64,000 bases of DNA, taken from positions 39,566,244 through 39,630,243 of the forward strand of contig JARCOQ010000002.1 in assembly GCA_029207755.1 (NCBI GenBank), in the 5' to 3' direction. The translations under genes were made by a program, and so were the position numbers. Of this stretch, positions 10,781 through 25,113 are shown piece by piece (the stretch's first letter is position 1; every line of letters begins with the position of its first letter). Below the pieces are notes generated by a model. It did not search any database. It was not told where the DNA came from and worked only from the letters and a program-made list of their open reading frames with translations. Origin of the DNA: Chamaea fasciata. Taxonomy: Eukaryota > Chordata > Aves > Passeriformes > Sylviidae.

Positions 10781-13762
10781 CTGTCAAATGTATTTTCCTT
10801 TTTTAATATGTTCAAATTTGGTGAACCCAGTCATGTATAACCAGTGTTTAAAAGGTGGTGTCTAGTACAGTACACCTGTATGGTTTGGAGAAAAAAAATT
10901 CCATTTTTAAATATAGAACAAAGTTTGATGCAGCTTTGCTTTTGAATACTTTGCTTGTATCCCTGATAAATGGTTTTTCCTACTGACAAGGAAGAAAAAC
11001 TCAGTTTATATGCAAAGATCACCTCAAAAGTAAAGAAGAACTTGTTCTGAAATTATATAATATGTATTAAATTATCAAAAGAATTGTCAATGAAAAACTA
11101 GACGACTTACCCCAGAATGTAGCAAAATGGAGCAGAATTTCCATTTATTTTATTACCAGGTAAATGGAAAATTATTAAACACAGCTGAGGCAAAAAAAAT
11201 TCAGTTTTTATCAAATACCACAAGACTTCTTGTCCAATGAAATTTTCAACAGAAAATAATAAATCAATTCCTACTGCATATGACAATGAAAATTCCACTG
11301 GGCATTTAAACATGATATACATTAAGCTACTAAGTGGAAAAATAAAGCAATGCAAGAAGATAAACCTACTTTTCCCAACTACTTCTCAGTTGTAACTTTC
11401 TTTTTCCTCTGAGTATAATTTCTGGTAACAGTCTATTCTTTGTATAGGTGGTACTCAAGTTGAAGTATATATGAAAGCATATTATGAAGAGAATATTAAC
11501 ATTTTTCAGAATGGAATTATCCACATATATACAGACTGCAGTGGGATGTACTTCGGAGAATTTTGTTTCTGAGAAAAAAACACTTGGAAAAGTGCTACAG
11601 AGCATCATTTCAATTATTTATCTAATTGGCTCTATTTCTGTAGCTCACTGGAGATTATTCTTGCAGGTACTGTGTGCTATCAGTTTTCATCCACATTTTT
11701 TTGCAGTACCAGACAACTTTTTACTCAACAGACAATTTGGACTTTTTTTCTACTTTGGATGGCCTTCCCATGTACTGGAACCTGAGGAAAAATGACTCCC
11801 AGGGAAGATGGTGTGCATGTTTGTACAATAATGGTGTGAACGGTGTTATGAAGGGCAGCATTTTGCTAACACATCTGGGGATAGTGCCCAGGAAAAACAT
11901 TGCAGTGCCTGGGAAGAATCAAGTCAAAAATGGTTAACATGAAAGTCCTAATAGCATGGTTCTTCTAGTTGTCTATCTCTCTAAAAGTTTTGATGAAAAC
12001 CTATCTTAGCTGATGGGTTCCCCATTCAAAATGCTATTATTTTGCCAGTTCACTAGCAAACTAATTTTTGGCACTTAGATAATACACTGCACTGTGCTTT
12101 TTCTCAGTTGCTTCAAAACAGTAGCCAAGAAAGCACGTCAGTGATAAGGTGAAAAGTTGAGGATGACTAAATATTTTTGCTTTTGAATATTTTATTAGCA
12201 AATTTTTTCAGAGAAGGTTTAACTCAAACCATTGTCATCCACTAATATTTTAAATAATTTTCTAAAAAATGGTGTTTAAAATTACTTAAGTCACCATGTT
12301 GCTCAGAAAACAAAAGCAGGATAGCTAGCTAAGAATTGACTGTATATATACAGAAAGAGGCCTTCTATATCTCTGCTTCTGGAAAAGCCTTTGAGATCAA
12401 AGACAGGAAAGTGTAATGTACCTTGCTGATAGAGCAGACTCATAGAGAATGACCTGCTGTCATTTGTAGAACAGCAGCATTGCTACTGTGCAGAGAGCCT
12501 GTATCAGCAATCCATCATCTGCCAAAATGTTAAAATAAATAGGAATAAAGTGATGAACCAAAAAGTCAAACGGCTATTTTATAAATTAGTTATGCATAAT
12601 TTCCTCTATTTTTTTATACAGTTGATTGCCAATGCAGCTTATTTCAGAGTATTCAAAAAAGTTACATTCATTGCTGGCATTTGGTTAAAATTTCTGATAA
12701 CAATAAATGGATATGCTTTATAGGAAGAATAAAAGTCTGATAAGGAGACAGAGCTCCATCTAGACACATCTCCCTCTCTAGTATGAAGATACAAATAGAA
12801 ATACTGAATATACCATCAGGTAATGTAGTTGTATTGCAGGGACAAAAGCAGGTATGTTTTATATTCAACATGAACAGAATATGTATTTTGCATCTTAAAA
12901 ATATTAATAAACATGTTTTAAATGTTTAAGTACCTATGTATTACCTATTTGTTACTTTGTAGAAGATGTTTCCTTATCATGATATTTTTAGTTGCAAGGG
13001 AAAGCTTTTTCCTTTTTCATGTAAAAGATTGTAATAGTGCAGTCTGGTGTCACTGAGGAGACTGTATTTTTGTATAATGTCACAGGATCTGTTCAGAAAA
13101 AATAATTAGAAAGAAACCTTGTTACACAGACCAAAAGAAAGTTTCTGTCATGGCCCATATCAAAATGTTAGATATATTGTATACAATCTGTATATATGCT
13201 ATATATAATGGTACATACAGTGTGGAAGACACAGTAATATAATAGTTTCTGTGTATTGTTCTTGTAACATTAGATCTTTTTAATAAATTATTCTCTTTTT
13301 ATTGACTTTTATCTTATCTCCAGTCATCTCCTCAGTTATATTCATAGAGTTCAAGATGACACACTTATTTGGTTTTCAGCAGGAAGAACCTTTCAATTAC
13401 ATGATTTTCAAGAAGTGAAGAATCTGCAATGATGAATGTGGCAAATGCAACCATTAAAATTAAATCATTTCTGGCAATGTTTTAATTTTACCTAAATTTT
13501 GGTTTCCCTAGTTTTTTGGGTTTTTTGGGTTCTTTTTTTTTGTTGTTGTTGTTTCTTCTTCTTCTTTTTTTTTTTTTTTTACAGCTAAATAACTGAAAGA
13601 TAAAAGAATACTTGGATTCTCAAAATGAAACTATGAAACGATACCTAATTAAAATTGCAATGTAAATCTGCAATTTAGCATCAGAGATAAAGGTTCTCTG
13701 CATTAAAAAAAATCATGAACTGAAGAGAGATTTATATTAGATTTTAAGGAAATCTAATCTTT
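10781..13762. other. AT-rich downstream sequence, no gene seen
   Basis: This AT-rich stretch follows the proximal poly(A) signal. The two overlapping open frames at 11484-11937 (+) are just over 80 and 100 codons and show no domain. A mixed pyrimidine tract occupies 13511-13580. Part of this stretch could be an extended contactin 3' UTR, since further AATAAA motifs occur near 13283. Confidence 0.6.
13511..13580. repeat. T-rich low-complexity tract with (TTG)n and (CTT)n
   Basis: Runs of T interrupted by GGG, then four TTG units, several CTT units and a T run of about 18. This is pure low complexity. On the minus strand it is A-rich and could be a decayed retroposon tail, but no element body is attached. 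Confidence 0.9.
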
Positions 13763-13956
13763 CCTAGGAAGGTGGTGAGACTGTCACAGGTTTCCCACAG
13801 AAGCTGTGGATGCCCCACCCCTGGAAGTGTTCAAGGCCAGATTGGATGGGGCTTTGAGCAACCTGGGATGGTGGAAGCTGTCCCTGCTGATGGCAGGGGG
13901 TTGGAACGGGGTGATCTCTAAGGTCCCTTCCAACTCAAACTGTTCTATGATTTCCA
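13763..13956 (+). repeat. CR1 LINE, 3'-end fragment
   Basis: The sequence follows the 3' end of avian CR1 elements: AGGTGGTGAGACTGTCACAG, then AGCTGTGGATGCCCCACCCC, TGGAAGTGTTCAAGGCCAGA, then GGTTGGAACGGGGTGATCTC, the hallmark AAGGTCCCTTCCAACTCAAA and TTCTATGAT. CR1 copies are usually truncated at the 5' end, as here. No coding capacity remains. Confidence 0.93.
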
Positions 13957-16900
13957 TGAAAAGAAGAGCAGGTCACCAAGGTCAATTCTCTATGCACTGA
14001 ATTATTACATAGTTTCTGGGACCTCTCAGTAACATTCTGCCAAGTGTCATTTGTACCCCATGTCTATGGAGGCTCAAAAGCACAGCACGGTCATGTGAGG
14101 TTCAATTGAAAAGTTCAGTTGCTTTGTCTTATACTTTGTGGGACTAACCATAATAGAATAACTTTCAAAAATACATATACCCTTTTGAGAAAAAAAAAAT
14201 GGAACAATGGATAACCCAAATATAGCGATTCCTTTTTCTTTTTGTTAGTTTTATTTGAGCTCTTAATAATCCCCAATCAATCCTTTATGAAATACATATT
14301 CCTATTAAATGACTTTGCAACATAGTACAAAGTAAAAAGCCTATACTGAAAATAAAAATACATTGCCACAGTCATTTGAACTGAGACTTCAATTAGAAAA
14401 TGGGTATGGCGTCAATGGCATATTATATCAGGACTTCCATTAAATTAGTTATGAATGTCACAGAAAACTGTAATGACCTGATTTTGCTGACATGGAGAAC
14501 TATGCATATTGAAAATCCATATCCTACCAGAACTTCTACCAAATTGCAACCCATTCTTGCCCTGTTATGGCCATGATCCAGTTCCTCTGAAGATGAAAGA
14601 CATTTTACTTCTTAATTTCTTCCTATGCTTTTGAGCAAAACGATGTCAAGGATAAGAGAAAATGAACAGCATTTTATTACAACTGGTTAGTTGGCTTTAG
14701 GCTATTACAAGCAGCCTCACTAGGCATGCTTACAAACAGGTTGCTTCCAAAAATACAGGCTCTGAGTTTCTCTAAGACTTTTCTCTCAATTCCAATAAAG
14801 ACAGACCTGACTTTGTCTATATTGTGATTTATTTTTAAAATACTTTATACAAGATAATGGTAGTGTATATAAATTAAAGCCTCAAAAGCCTAAAAGAGAA
14901 ATCCATGGATAATTGTACAATTTCATTGTTGACATTACTTCTTACAGCTATGAGGTCAATTGTAAGGTTCTTATAGGTCAGCTGTTTGGGCAAACTGGCA
15001 AAAACATTTAGATATGCTGCTATTTGTTCTTCCTGTGCTACTTTTCTGCTGTCAGATTATTAATTAAGCACCCCAGAGTGTATAAGAGACCTCTGTCATC
15101 AGAAGAAACTGATAAAGAAGTGTGTGATGCTTTGGTTCTTTGGTCTTTTATTATGATGAAATACATATTTAAGGAAAACACCTTCCCTTTTGGTATGGTT
15201 TGATGTTGGCATTTTTTTTTCACTTTTATGCTCAAACTCATGAATTCTAAAAAAATTATAGAATAAAAACATGAGAGTGTTCCTGAAAAATACAGTTAGC
15301 AAGATGAATAGCAAAGGCAGGCACCTATATGTGTTAATCACAAATAAAGTTATTCAGCATATTTTGCTTTTTGTACAGAAAATAAGATGGGAAAATATAT
15401 CAATTTTCTTTCCATAATATAAAACAAGTGAATAAAAATATACTGAAAGCAACAGAGGCATATCTGAATCAAAGCTTTAACAAGTACAATTTTACTTTAA
15501 GCTTCATTGCTCTGCTCCCTGGTTGAACAAGTATTTCCATTTCATAATGACACCATTTCTTATCTTCTACAAAAACAACTTTTTAAGGCAGGATAGTAAA
15601 ACAGGATAGTTCTCCTGATATTTCGTAAAAATTTGTCATGTGGAGTAACTGAATGACTGAGAAAAGCCCCAGGTCAATTGCTTACTTTTGTATTAACTTC
15701 TTCCCTCATTCTTGAATGATGTATACACCCAAATCTATCATTTTGAAGAGATTCATTCTAGATGACGATGTTTTATACATGTGTTTATTCCAATTAACAA
15801 GTTTCATGTGTGCTTTAGGCAAAATGACTCAATATCTGTCCTGGTCTGACCGCCAGACTGTAGTGCACGGGCTGCCAGATTATCAGTAGAGGTAAGGCTC
15901 AAGCCTTAGTATGAGCAAAGGCTCAAGTATTAGTACTTAGACAAGGCTCAAAAGCAAATTTTTGATTTTTTTTTTCTGGATATACTACCTTTATTTCAAA
16001 TCATATTGGTAAAAGTCAAATTATCTACGGTGCACTGAGTGTCCCTTTTACTCCCGTAACAGACATGAAAAAGCAGTACTTCACTCTGTCCCACATATTT
16101 CAGAGCAGCCCCTCCTTCCCTCCTCTGCCCTGTCCCATAGCAAAATGAAAAAGAGTATGTGTGTGTATGGAGATGGATGGGGGGAGAGAAAAAAAAAAAA
16201 AAGGAGGGAGTTCATGGGCGCTGTCTCCCACAAGGACTACATGAAATTAACCCTGCTTCTTGACCTAGGAGTGTTTGCCTTCCAAAAAGCCACCTGAAAT
16301 GGTCTTTTACCTTCCTAACAAGAGAGGAAGAATTTTTACCCATCTGAGAATGGCTGCACTAGATTATCCAAAGACAAGCTAGTTTTCCATTGCGTTGTGT
16401 CAACACTTTCTGACTTTCCTACGGGAATAGAAGCAAATCCCACAGATTTTGAATGGGAAGTTAAAGGAATTTCATCACTACTAATTTTTCATATAAAAAT
16501 CCTCTTAGGTGCCCAGGGCACATATAGTAGGAGATATCAGTCTTTAATGCTCTTAACAAAGCTTTGTCCATTAAATGCAGGAGATAACTTTGGCAGGTTG
16601 CAGACTGAATGCATTATTGCACCGTGAGAAATAGGCTTGTGGTGGCAAAAATTTTTTTCAGATTTCTACTTTCTACACTTGAATGTTGCTGGCTCTCCGC
16701 AAGTTTGCTTTCCAGAATGGTAGTTCTTCCTTTTTGGCCATTTTTTATTACACCCAAACATCTCTTGGAAGTTCCTGATGTACGAAGAACTATGACACTG
16801 AAAGTCCTCTGTCACAAGAGACTTCCAACACCTTAAATGTTGGTGTGATAGCATACTGGCAAATTTACTCTTTGTTCAAGGCATAACTACTTCCACAATT

Positions 16901-17804
16901 CTTCCCTCCACTAAGAAAATATTTACCTTCATAAACTACAGTGAAGTATTTCTGTTCTTATGTGGCTGCTGAACTCTTTCTTACACCTTGTCAGAGTATA
17001 TCCTCCTAAGATACGGTGAACATCTAAAAAAGGTGTTAAAAACACACAAAAATCCAGTAGGTCTATTTTTATAGGCTAGCAAGCAAACTAAACCAACCCA
17101 AAATAAAACTATGTTCCATCCAGATTAATGGTGGAGGAGGGAGTAGAGGCTTATCATTCCGCAAACCCAGCTTTATTTTTTGAATGTCAGTACAGGAAGA
17201 TCTGTAGAGCCATAACAGCTTTTCACAAGGTTCCTGGTAGGATGCTATAGAGGAGGAATGGCAGCCAGGAAAAAGGACAAAGAAGATTTCTGTCCATTTT
17301 GTGGCTGACGCTGCCATTTTTACAGAGCTCAGCAGCAAGGTGAGAGATGTCTGGCCATCTTATATCTTCTTTAAAAATATAAATCTCAGCATTATGATGA
17401 TGCAAAGCTCTTTCACATAAATAAATGGTAGATAATGTTGAAGCACTCATGGACTGCTCAAAAGTGATTGAGAGAGGAAAAGGCAGCAGGTACCTTTCAA
17501 TGCCAGTAAGTGTGAGATGAAGAAAACCTAAACCGTGAACCTAATGCTGGGTGTGGAACTGACAAGTGAAACAGAAAAGGTGACCTAAAATAACCTCAAA
17601 GGTAGTCAGAAACTCATGGCTCACGATACAGTAGCTTCTAGAATGTATAAGTTGAATTCCATCAGGAAGGTTATTGAGAGAAAGATTTTAAAAAAACCAA
17701 ACCTTTCTGCATGACAAAAATTTGGTTTTATGACAGTACTGGTACTGTGTGTACTCAAGGTCTTGGCAGCTCAGAAAGGATCATAACAGAAATATCAAAG
17801 AGAA
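13957..17804. other. Intergenic, no gene seen
   Basis: AT-rich sequence without a recognisable exon. It contains three short copies of AAGGCTCAA(G/A) at 15894, 15918 and 15943 (spacing about 25 bases) and an A run near 16188. No named transposable element was identified. Confidence 0.6.
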
Positions 17805-17950
17805 AGACAATTTAAGTGACCAAGGGTATCATCTAGAACATCTGCCGCCTGGGGAAAGGCTAAAAGAACTGGGGCTCCTCAGTTTGGAGACAGCAAGGCA
17901 GTGAATAATAAACTTCTACAAAGTACTAGAAAGACCTGTGAAAGACTGAC
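17805..17950 (+). repeat. Probable degraded CR1 LINE fragment
   Basis: The stretch GGGGAAAGGCTAAAAGAACT followed by GGGGCTCCTCAGTTTGGAGA resembles the CR1 segment encoding ERLRELGLFSLE, and AAACTTCTACAAAGTACTAG fits the following region loosely. Similarity fades on both sides. This is an old copy with many substitutions; the call rests on that single conserved segment. Confidence 0.5.
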
Positions 17951-20900
17951 TCCCAAGTTTCCTCTGCTTCCTGTTTGAAAAATGTGCTTTAAATTCAAAG
18001 ATCCTGCTATATCTGTCCAGTGAATATGGAACTATTCACAAAGAAAACCCCAACACTGAAAAGATGCTGTTTCCTAATACTCCCTATTCCCAAGACCAGA
18101 GTAATTAAATCTACTCCCAGTTATGATACAAGTTAGAAAGAAAAGGCTTTTGAGATCTGTGAAATCCTCAGCTGGATCTTTAAATAATTTGCAGCAGACA
18201 GAAGAAGGAAATGTGTGTTCCTCTGTTTTACAAAGGGACACTCACAAGCATGCATGGAAGCTTATGAATGTACCCAGGCTGATGAAACCATCCCTCCCAC
18301 ATGGATATATAATGTGGGAGCTGAAACTGGGCCTCCAGAATCACAGTCTAGCATTTCCACCAGTGATTGGCTTTAAGACTTTATTGTTACTGCTCTAATT
18401 ATTGCTGTTTAGGTTATATCCTCATGGTAGCCCTTGCAGACCCTCTGTATTACCTGCTAATAGCTAAACAACTCAAGACTGTAAAAAACAAACTTTAGTA
18501 TCTCCCTTCCTTGCACCATTTTTTAAGCTATACACAGAACTTGGGAGAGTTTTAGGCAAGACAGCAGAGGAAAAGCCAATATCTGTTCCTACTCTTTTAT
18601 GACTAACAACATCACATTTACTGCCAGACCATCAGAGAGTGGAGGAAATGAAAATGCAGCATTTTTATTCCGTTTCATACTGAATACACTAAGTGGAATG
18701 ATTTTGATATAATGTAGTAAAGAGGCCTGATTGATGTAGGTTATAATTTTAAAACTTAGTTTTCTGCTTCTGAGTACACACATACTCACTAATTAACTTG
18801 AACAGCAGTTTATAAGATCAGTTTTGACTCTGCCCATTTAATGAACAAAATCCAATCAAACACCCTGTTAGCGTAAATGGAAAGTACATGTCTGCAAGAA
18901 TGATAAATAACTGATTGCCAAAGTGATTAGCATAACAGGCCTTGTGGAAAGCTATTTGGCATTCAGCTCTCACTAGCAAGTTTTGAGGATAGATACAAGC
19001 CCTGGTGTACTTTGTATTGGACGTGCAGCTGATTTAAATAGGAAAACATCTTTCTGGATCTGGTGACTGACATTTTCATTTGAAAGTTTTACATTTCTGT
19101 TTATAAGAAAATGAATCATATTTTTCAAACTGCTGTGGGTGTTTTCACATAAAACATATGTTTGCTTCATTCCACTGAAAAAAACCTCAACCATTCTAAG
19201 TGGTCCCAGATGCTCCAAGCATTATTGCTGAGCTGAACCGACCTCAGGAAAGCTGTGCTGACTCACGCTTAAACAACCTGTTAACTTTGGATGCTGCGTG
19301 CTCTACTCTAGAAGTTTTTAGAGCCTCTGTACCATACTTCAACTCTCTGGTCTGTAGAACCATCCTGAAATTTAAAACATCTGATGATCCCCTTGATTTA
19401 AAAAAAAAAAAAAATAGATGACATTTTGAATACACTTGAGGAGATTTGAAATGCTGCTAATAGATAAGAGGACATTTATACTTGAAAAATGGGCAATTCA
19501 GCTACTTTCTTTAGTTATCTATTTTTCATTGCAATTATGGTGTGTTTTACTATATTGGTCCATATTTTTAACATATTAGATTGTTCAAAATCCCCTTCAG
19601 ACACAAAATAAATTTGGGAAGCTTTGCAGAGGTTGGCACACCTGACAAAAATTTGGCTTAATTTTGGGCCAAAGCTCCTCCTGGACTGCAGGGTCCTGAG
19701 TCACCATCTCAGACTGGGTCAATACAGCTGCATTGAGTGTTTCTTCCATCTTGCAAATGGACGTGTTTACTTAAGCCAAAAAGAGTTGAGTTGCAAATTA
19801 ACTCTATTTAAATCCTGCAAATTAATACGAAGAGCTTGAAGTAACTGAATACTACAGACAACTCATATTTTCAAATTACCATGGAAATTCAAAGGAGGCA
19901 CAGCTTCAAGAGGGACACAGTGAAATCCAGCAGGGTGGGAAATAACCTCTGAAGCTACCATAGATGCAAAAGGGATAAAACAAAAAGGTTTGAACTGTTT
20001 CTTGAGCTCCTAAGGACAGGAAGTGAGCTATCATTCTCAGGAAACACACAACATAAATAAAAATATTGCACTCAGTGTTTTCAAAATCTTGATTATCTCC
20101 ATAGCAGCGCCTAAATACACATGGAAATTGCCAATTCAAGGAATACAGATATGAAACTGGGATCTCACTGATCATACATCTGGTGTGAATAAGAGTGAGA
20201 AATTAATGCAGGGAAGTATAATAAAAAAACTATAAAATCTCCACTCTTCCAAAGTACATAATTTTAAATCTTAGAAATTGCATTATACTAGCTGGAAGAA
20301 AAATAATCCAGCAAAACAGGAATTAAATTAAATAGCTTTCTCGCAAATTTGAGATGCCTCTTGGACAGCTTTCCCTTATTAAATATTCATGGAAGACACA
20401 CCAGATAACTGCAGGATCCTGTGCGCAAACTCTCCTGCCCTTCTTGTCTGTGCATCTCACTCTAAATTGTCAGCCAGAGGAAGGAAAGGTCAATAAAAGG
20501 TTCCCCTCTGTTTATGGCCTCTTTCATGTCTGAAGGGTGAAGACAACTTCACCCGCCACTAATTCTGAACTGACTGAAGACAAAACCCTGACCTTCCTTC
20601 AGTCCCTCAATACCAGCACCAACCTGAGCAGCTGTTGAGCACCAGTGCTTGCATTTGTTGTATTGCTCCTGCAAAGCCTGGTGTGATCTGTTTTGGGAAG
20701 GAAAATGCCCACTCCACCCTAAAGCACACTATGGAGGTGGGCTTCAAAGGCTTGTGAATATTGAATTTGCTTTGAAGGGTTCAATTTTCATAATTTCTAA
20801 TACCTTGGAAGGTTTTCCTTTCATCACAACCCTGGTAAACAGCTCCAGATGTGTTGCTGGAACAGCAACTTCCCTGACTCTCCACTCAGAATATGTCAGA

Positions 20901-22835
20901 AAAGTCCATGTGCAGCATAAATATATTCTTGCTTATGTCATGCATACACGCAAGAGAGAAATGTGATACACTACTCCTCATTTAGCCAATATTTATAAAA
21001 GTGTCCAAAGCAGTGAAAAGGAGACACTGATTTTTTTTTTTAAACTCTCTGTATATGTACAAAGGTATTCTTTACAACCGAAATGCTAGTATATTATAAA
21101 GAGCTGATTAAAAAAAAAAAAAAAAAAGAATGAAATAACCCTCCAAAGTACAAAGCGTCATATTTTCCACTGAAAAAAAGACCACCTCTCTTCAGATTTT
21201 CCAAAATTATTCTGCGCAGTTTTCTGATTAATTTGTTATGTTTCATTTCCAAAGCAAGGTTGCAATGGATACTAAATGCTTGTGACTTCTTTAGTTCTTA
21301 GTTTGTTTGAACCTGTAGCTTTTATGATCCTCATTGATTTAAATGTAAACGGAAATAATTTCTTTTCTGTGAAACACACTAATAATATCCGCATGTCTCA
21401 CACCTTCACACTGGTGCTTTTCTCTGGCACTCAAGTTCAAACTGGGCATATTTGCTATTGTATTTGTCAGTTAAGATGGGCATACTGTAGCTACAATCAG
21501 TTTTCCATCCAGTTTTCCAGTGCCTGTATTTCAGCCCAAGGTTTCTCCCATATACTCCAGGAGCAAAGCAGGAGTCTAAAATTTATTTTTCTGTGGTATA
21601 GTTGTTGTGTCTATAATTCACATTAATTGTCAAGCACACATGCAGACTTCTACACATTTCATGAACCTAAATAAATATCAGATGACACTGTCATGATGGT
21701 TTCTTATCTCTCCTTGAATTCATTTAAAATAGCATTGCTTAATGTGTGATATTACAGTGCCTAATTAGGCAAGAAGTGACTAGGATACATGGTGATCTTT
21801 TCCAAGTGATTTCCCAAACATAACACGCTGCATGAAATGTGAAACTCTGGCACCTGAATGAAAGCCATCAAAAAGGAAGACTGTTCTCTTTTACACTATC
21901 ATTCTAGAGCACTGTGCAAATGACTAGAATCTTTAAGGCAAGAGCTAAAGCCTAGCATGTGACATTTCATTTTCATAACCTTTTCAATCCATGAAAGTAT
22001 GTTTTTAATGGTACAATACTCGTAAATTGTTAATGATTTTGCTGAATGTGACAAAACTTATAAGGCAATATTCTCAGCATCATTTATAAGAATACTTATT
22101 ATGTGTACTGCAGGTATAGGGAGCCAATCATAGCAGAAAAGTGAAATAGTCAAAAATATATGTAAAATAAGCTGTGATTTGTGTATCACTGCATTGTATT
22201 ATTAACTTGAAAAATAGTTCTACTTCAAAGGAAATGTCAGTGAGCTTTGTACAATTTTCATAATGAACCTATCTTAGGCAGAGATGATTTTTCACACAGA
22301 AGAAAATTTCAAAATATCTCTCTTATACTTTGAGAATCTTTCCCCTGGACCTTGTAAAGATCCTAAATATATATCCTTTAATTGGGTGAAAATGCTTCTA
22401 ATGCATAGGTAATAACAAACAGGTTTCTAGCATATGAAGTAAGTTCAGAAGGACATTTTCTGGTTTTACATAAAATGGTAAAGTTCATTTCCATTTTTAA
22501 AAAATCCTTTTTTTGCTAATTATTCGAGCTCTACTGCTTTTTTTTATTGATGGGAATTTTGAGAGAGTGAAGTGCATTATCAGTGATAATAAGCAAAAAT
22601 TATCCTGCTTAAGGCATAAGCCCAGAAATTCACCACACAGGGATTTATTTTCTGCATTCTTTGTACCTTTCCACCTCTGCTCTGAATTTTGGAAGCATAT
22701 GGAGAAGGTGCAAAGTATAGAAATTATATTAGTCCATAATTTCCATGTGAGATTGCAAATTTGTGAAAAATTACAAGAAATTCCTACTGGAATGTCCTTT
22801 GTTGGAATAGCTCTTTATTTCTGAAGGTGTATCAT

Positions 22836-22860
22836 AGAAGAAGAATTTAATTCTTCTTCT
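22836..22860. repeat. Perfect 12-bp inverted repeat, 1-base spacer
   Basis: AGAAGAAGAATT and AATTCTTCTTCT face each other around a single T. The arms are GAA/TTC-rich, so this may be chance formation from low-complexity sequence. Confidence 0.9.
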
Positions 22861-24268
22861 TGAGTGAAGTGACCATCTCCATGCTGGCCAAGTCAGATAA
22901 TCTGTTTCTTATAAGGAGATGAACTGTTTTAGTAACATTCTCCACAAGAACAGACATAAGAGTAGAGGAACAGGGAAGGAATTACTTTCAAGTTGTCACA
23001 GCAGGATGTAAAAATGCTTCTCAAGAGGTCTGTCATGAAAATGGGGATAAAAACCCAACTTAAATGTGAACTAGCCAAATAGTACTATAATATAGTCTGT
23101 GTAAAAGACAGCATTTTACATTCTAAGACTCTAAGGCATTGGAATCATAATCTATTCCGAGGAATCTCAGAGACAGTATTGACTGAATTAATAATGGTCT
23201 ACTTAAAAATAGACATATTTTTCTGTATATCACTTCTGCAAAAAAAGGAAATATTTATTTGTAATGCAGATAAGGAATTTTCAATTGCTAGTCTAATGTA
23301 CATTTATTCATTTCCACAGGTATTGCCAACTTGTTAATATTCACATCAGAACCTGATGCTCATTAGATCTTAGATGCCCTGAAATTAGTCCTTCCACTCT
23401 CATACTATTTAATTTAGATGTACAGACACTTCTTCAATTTTTAATTCCATATCTTTATGTTTATTCAGTTTTTAATTTAGTTTTTGCTACAATTACTTTA
23501 CAAGCTTAAATAGTTCAAGTTAGTCCAGAGACAAGGGTTTTTTTCAAAAACATGGGTCTTTAAAATTCACGGATGAATTATAGTCCTTAAGAAAGTTGTT
23601 AAGAAAATGTAGCATTTTTAGACCGAGGCAAGGTGAAAATAGTGACTGAGCATTGGCTTGGGTTAGCAGTAGGAGCTCTGAAAACCAACAACTCAATTAA
23701 AATAATTGTTTGCTCAGGATGTGGAAAGAGAACAGGGGACAGAAAATAAGACTAAAATAAGACTAACAGGTGAAATTTTCATTCAACTTATAATCTTTAT
23801 AAATTTTGAGAGAACATCAAGATTGTTCTATTCTTTCACATCAGCACCATTACTAAAGTGGAAAAGAAGCTTGTTCTGTTTCAGTTATAATACCAGCAGC
23901 AGGTTGCTTAGACCTTTGTGGTCAGTGATCCTTTTCCAAGATGTCTCTCTCATTATGTGGTAAATTCCTTCCTGTGTAATTAAACTCTGCCTTGAGTATA
24001 TGGCTTCTACTCTCCTCTCTGATTTGGAGCTATGGTACCATGATATTACAGAATATAGACTTTATCATGAGATTCTTCCTCAGAAAGTTGGATCCTGCCA
24101 TTTGCCTTGATATGTTTGGACACCATCTAGAAATTTATTTTATTGATTTTCCCTCCCTTCAAGCATGATCCTTGATTCTTCTGTTTCCACCCGTTACTTG
24201 TGAATTTCCTCATCTTCATAAAGTTAACAAATTCAAATCATGAGGAGATCTATTTCTGCGCGGACATT

Positions 24269-24305
24269 TTCCCTTCTGATCATCTATTTCCCTTCTGATC
24301 ATCTA
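24269..24305. repeat. Tandem duplication, 19-bp unit, two copies
   Basis: TTCCCTTCTGATCATCTA occurs twice with a period of 19 bases and no mismatch. This indicates a recent local duplication in intergenic DNA. Confidence 0.92.
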
Positions 24306-25085
24306 GCCAGAATAGCCTGGCATTTGCTTCAAAAGACCCTTTGCATAAAGTGTACTATCTCTGAGCTATTTTTACAAGGGAATGAAGCTACTGGTGCATG
24401 AATCTCAATTCTAATAGCTCAGACAGGAAGAATTAAACCCTACAGGTACGTGAATAGTCAACAATCTATTAAATTAAGTATTTGCAATAGCAGGAATTGA
24501 AACTTATACCCCAGATAATCTAAGCATTTCAGCTCACAGTCGTTCCTGCTCCCTGGCAATTTGGTAATTTCTCTTTGACCTAATCAAATTTTGTTATAAC
24601 CAGTAGAACAGAAGACTACATCCTCAATAGTAAGTTATGTCTTAAGAGCTATGAGGTACAAATTGGTAGTGTCCTCATTAGTGCAGTAGTAAGTAAAGTA
24701 CAAGGGGGCCTGAGAGGAAATCCAATTTGTAATATTAGATAAAACAGGCAGGAACATAGAAATACTCACTGTCTGGAAAGTGAAGATAAACAAAATCAGT
24801 TTAGCAGTAAGGTGTGCATTTCAAACTGCAAGAATAAATGCTAGATCTATTGCTGTCTCACGGACTCTCTACTAGACAGAAGCAGCTAGTTCAGAAGCCT
24901 ACCATTAGGTACTCAGGTACAGCCAGACATTAAAGTTTCTATACAGAAAATTCCTTTCTTCACAGAAAATCAAGATTGAGCAGCCACAGTATTCACATCC
25001 ATTATGACAACCCACAATCTGTGTAAACCAAGAAGAGATGCAACCTCCTTTTTCCATGTACAGGGCTCTGGGGTGAAAGAGAAGC

Positions 25086-25113
25086 CCAGCAGGTCTCACC
25101 ACAGACCTGCTGG
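25086..25113. repeat. Perfect 11-bp hairpin with 6-base loop
   Basis: CCAGCAGGTCT pairs with AGACCTGCTGG across the loop CACCAC. The arms are GC-containing and non-repetitive, unlike the surroundings. Pairing does not extend past the arms, so it is too short for a microRNA precursor. Confidence 0.9.

Noticed and set aside
15894..15952. Three AAGGCTCAA(G/A) copies as a regulatory array
   Set aside because: Only three short diverged units about 25 bases apart; likely a local duplication without further support.
21276..21626. 116-codon open frame
   Set aside because: No recognisable domain, no splice or promoter context, and composition like the surrounding AT-rich DNA.
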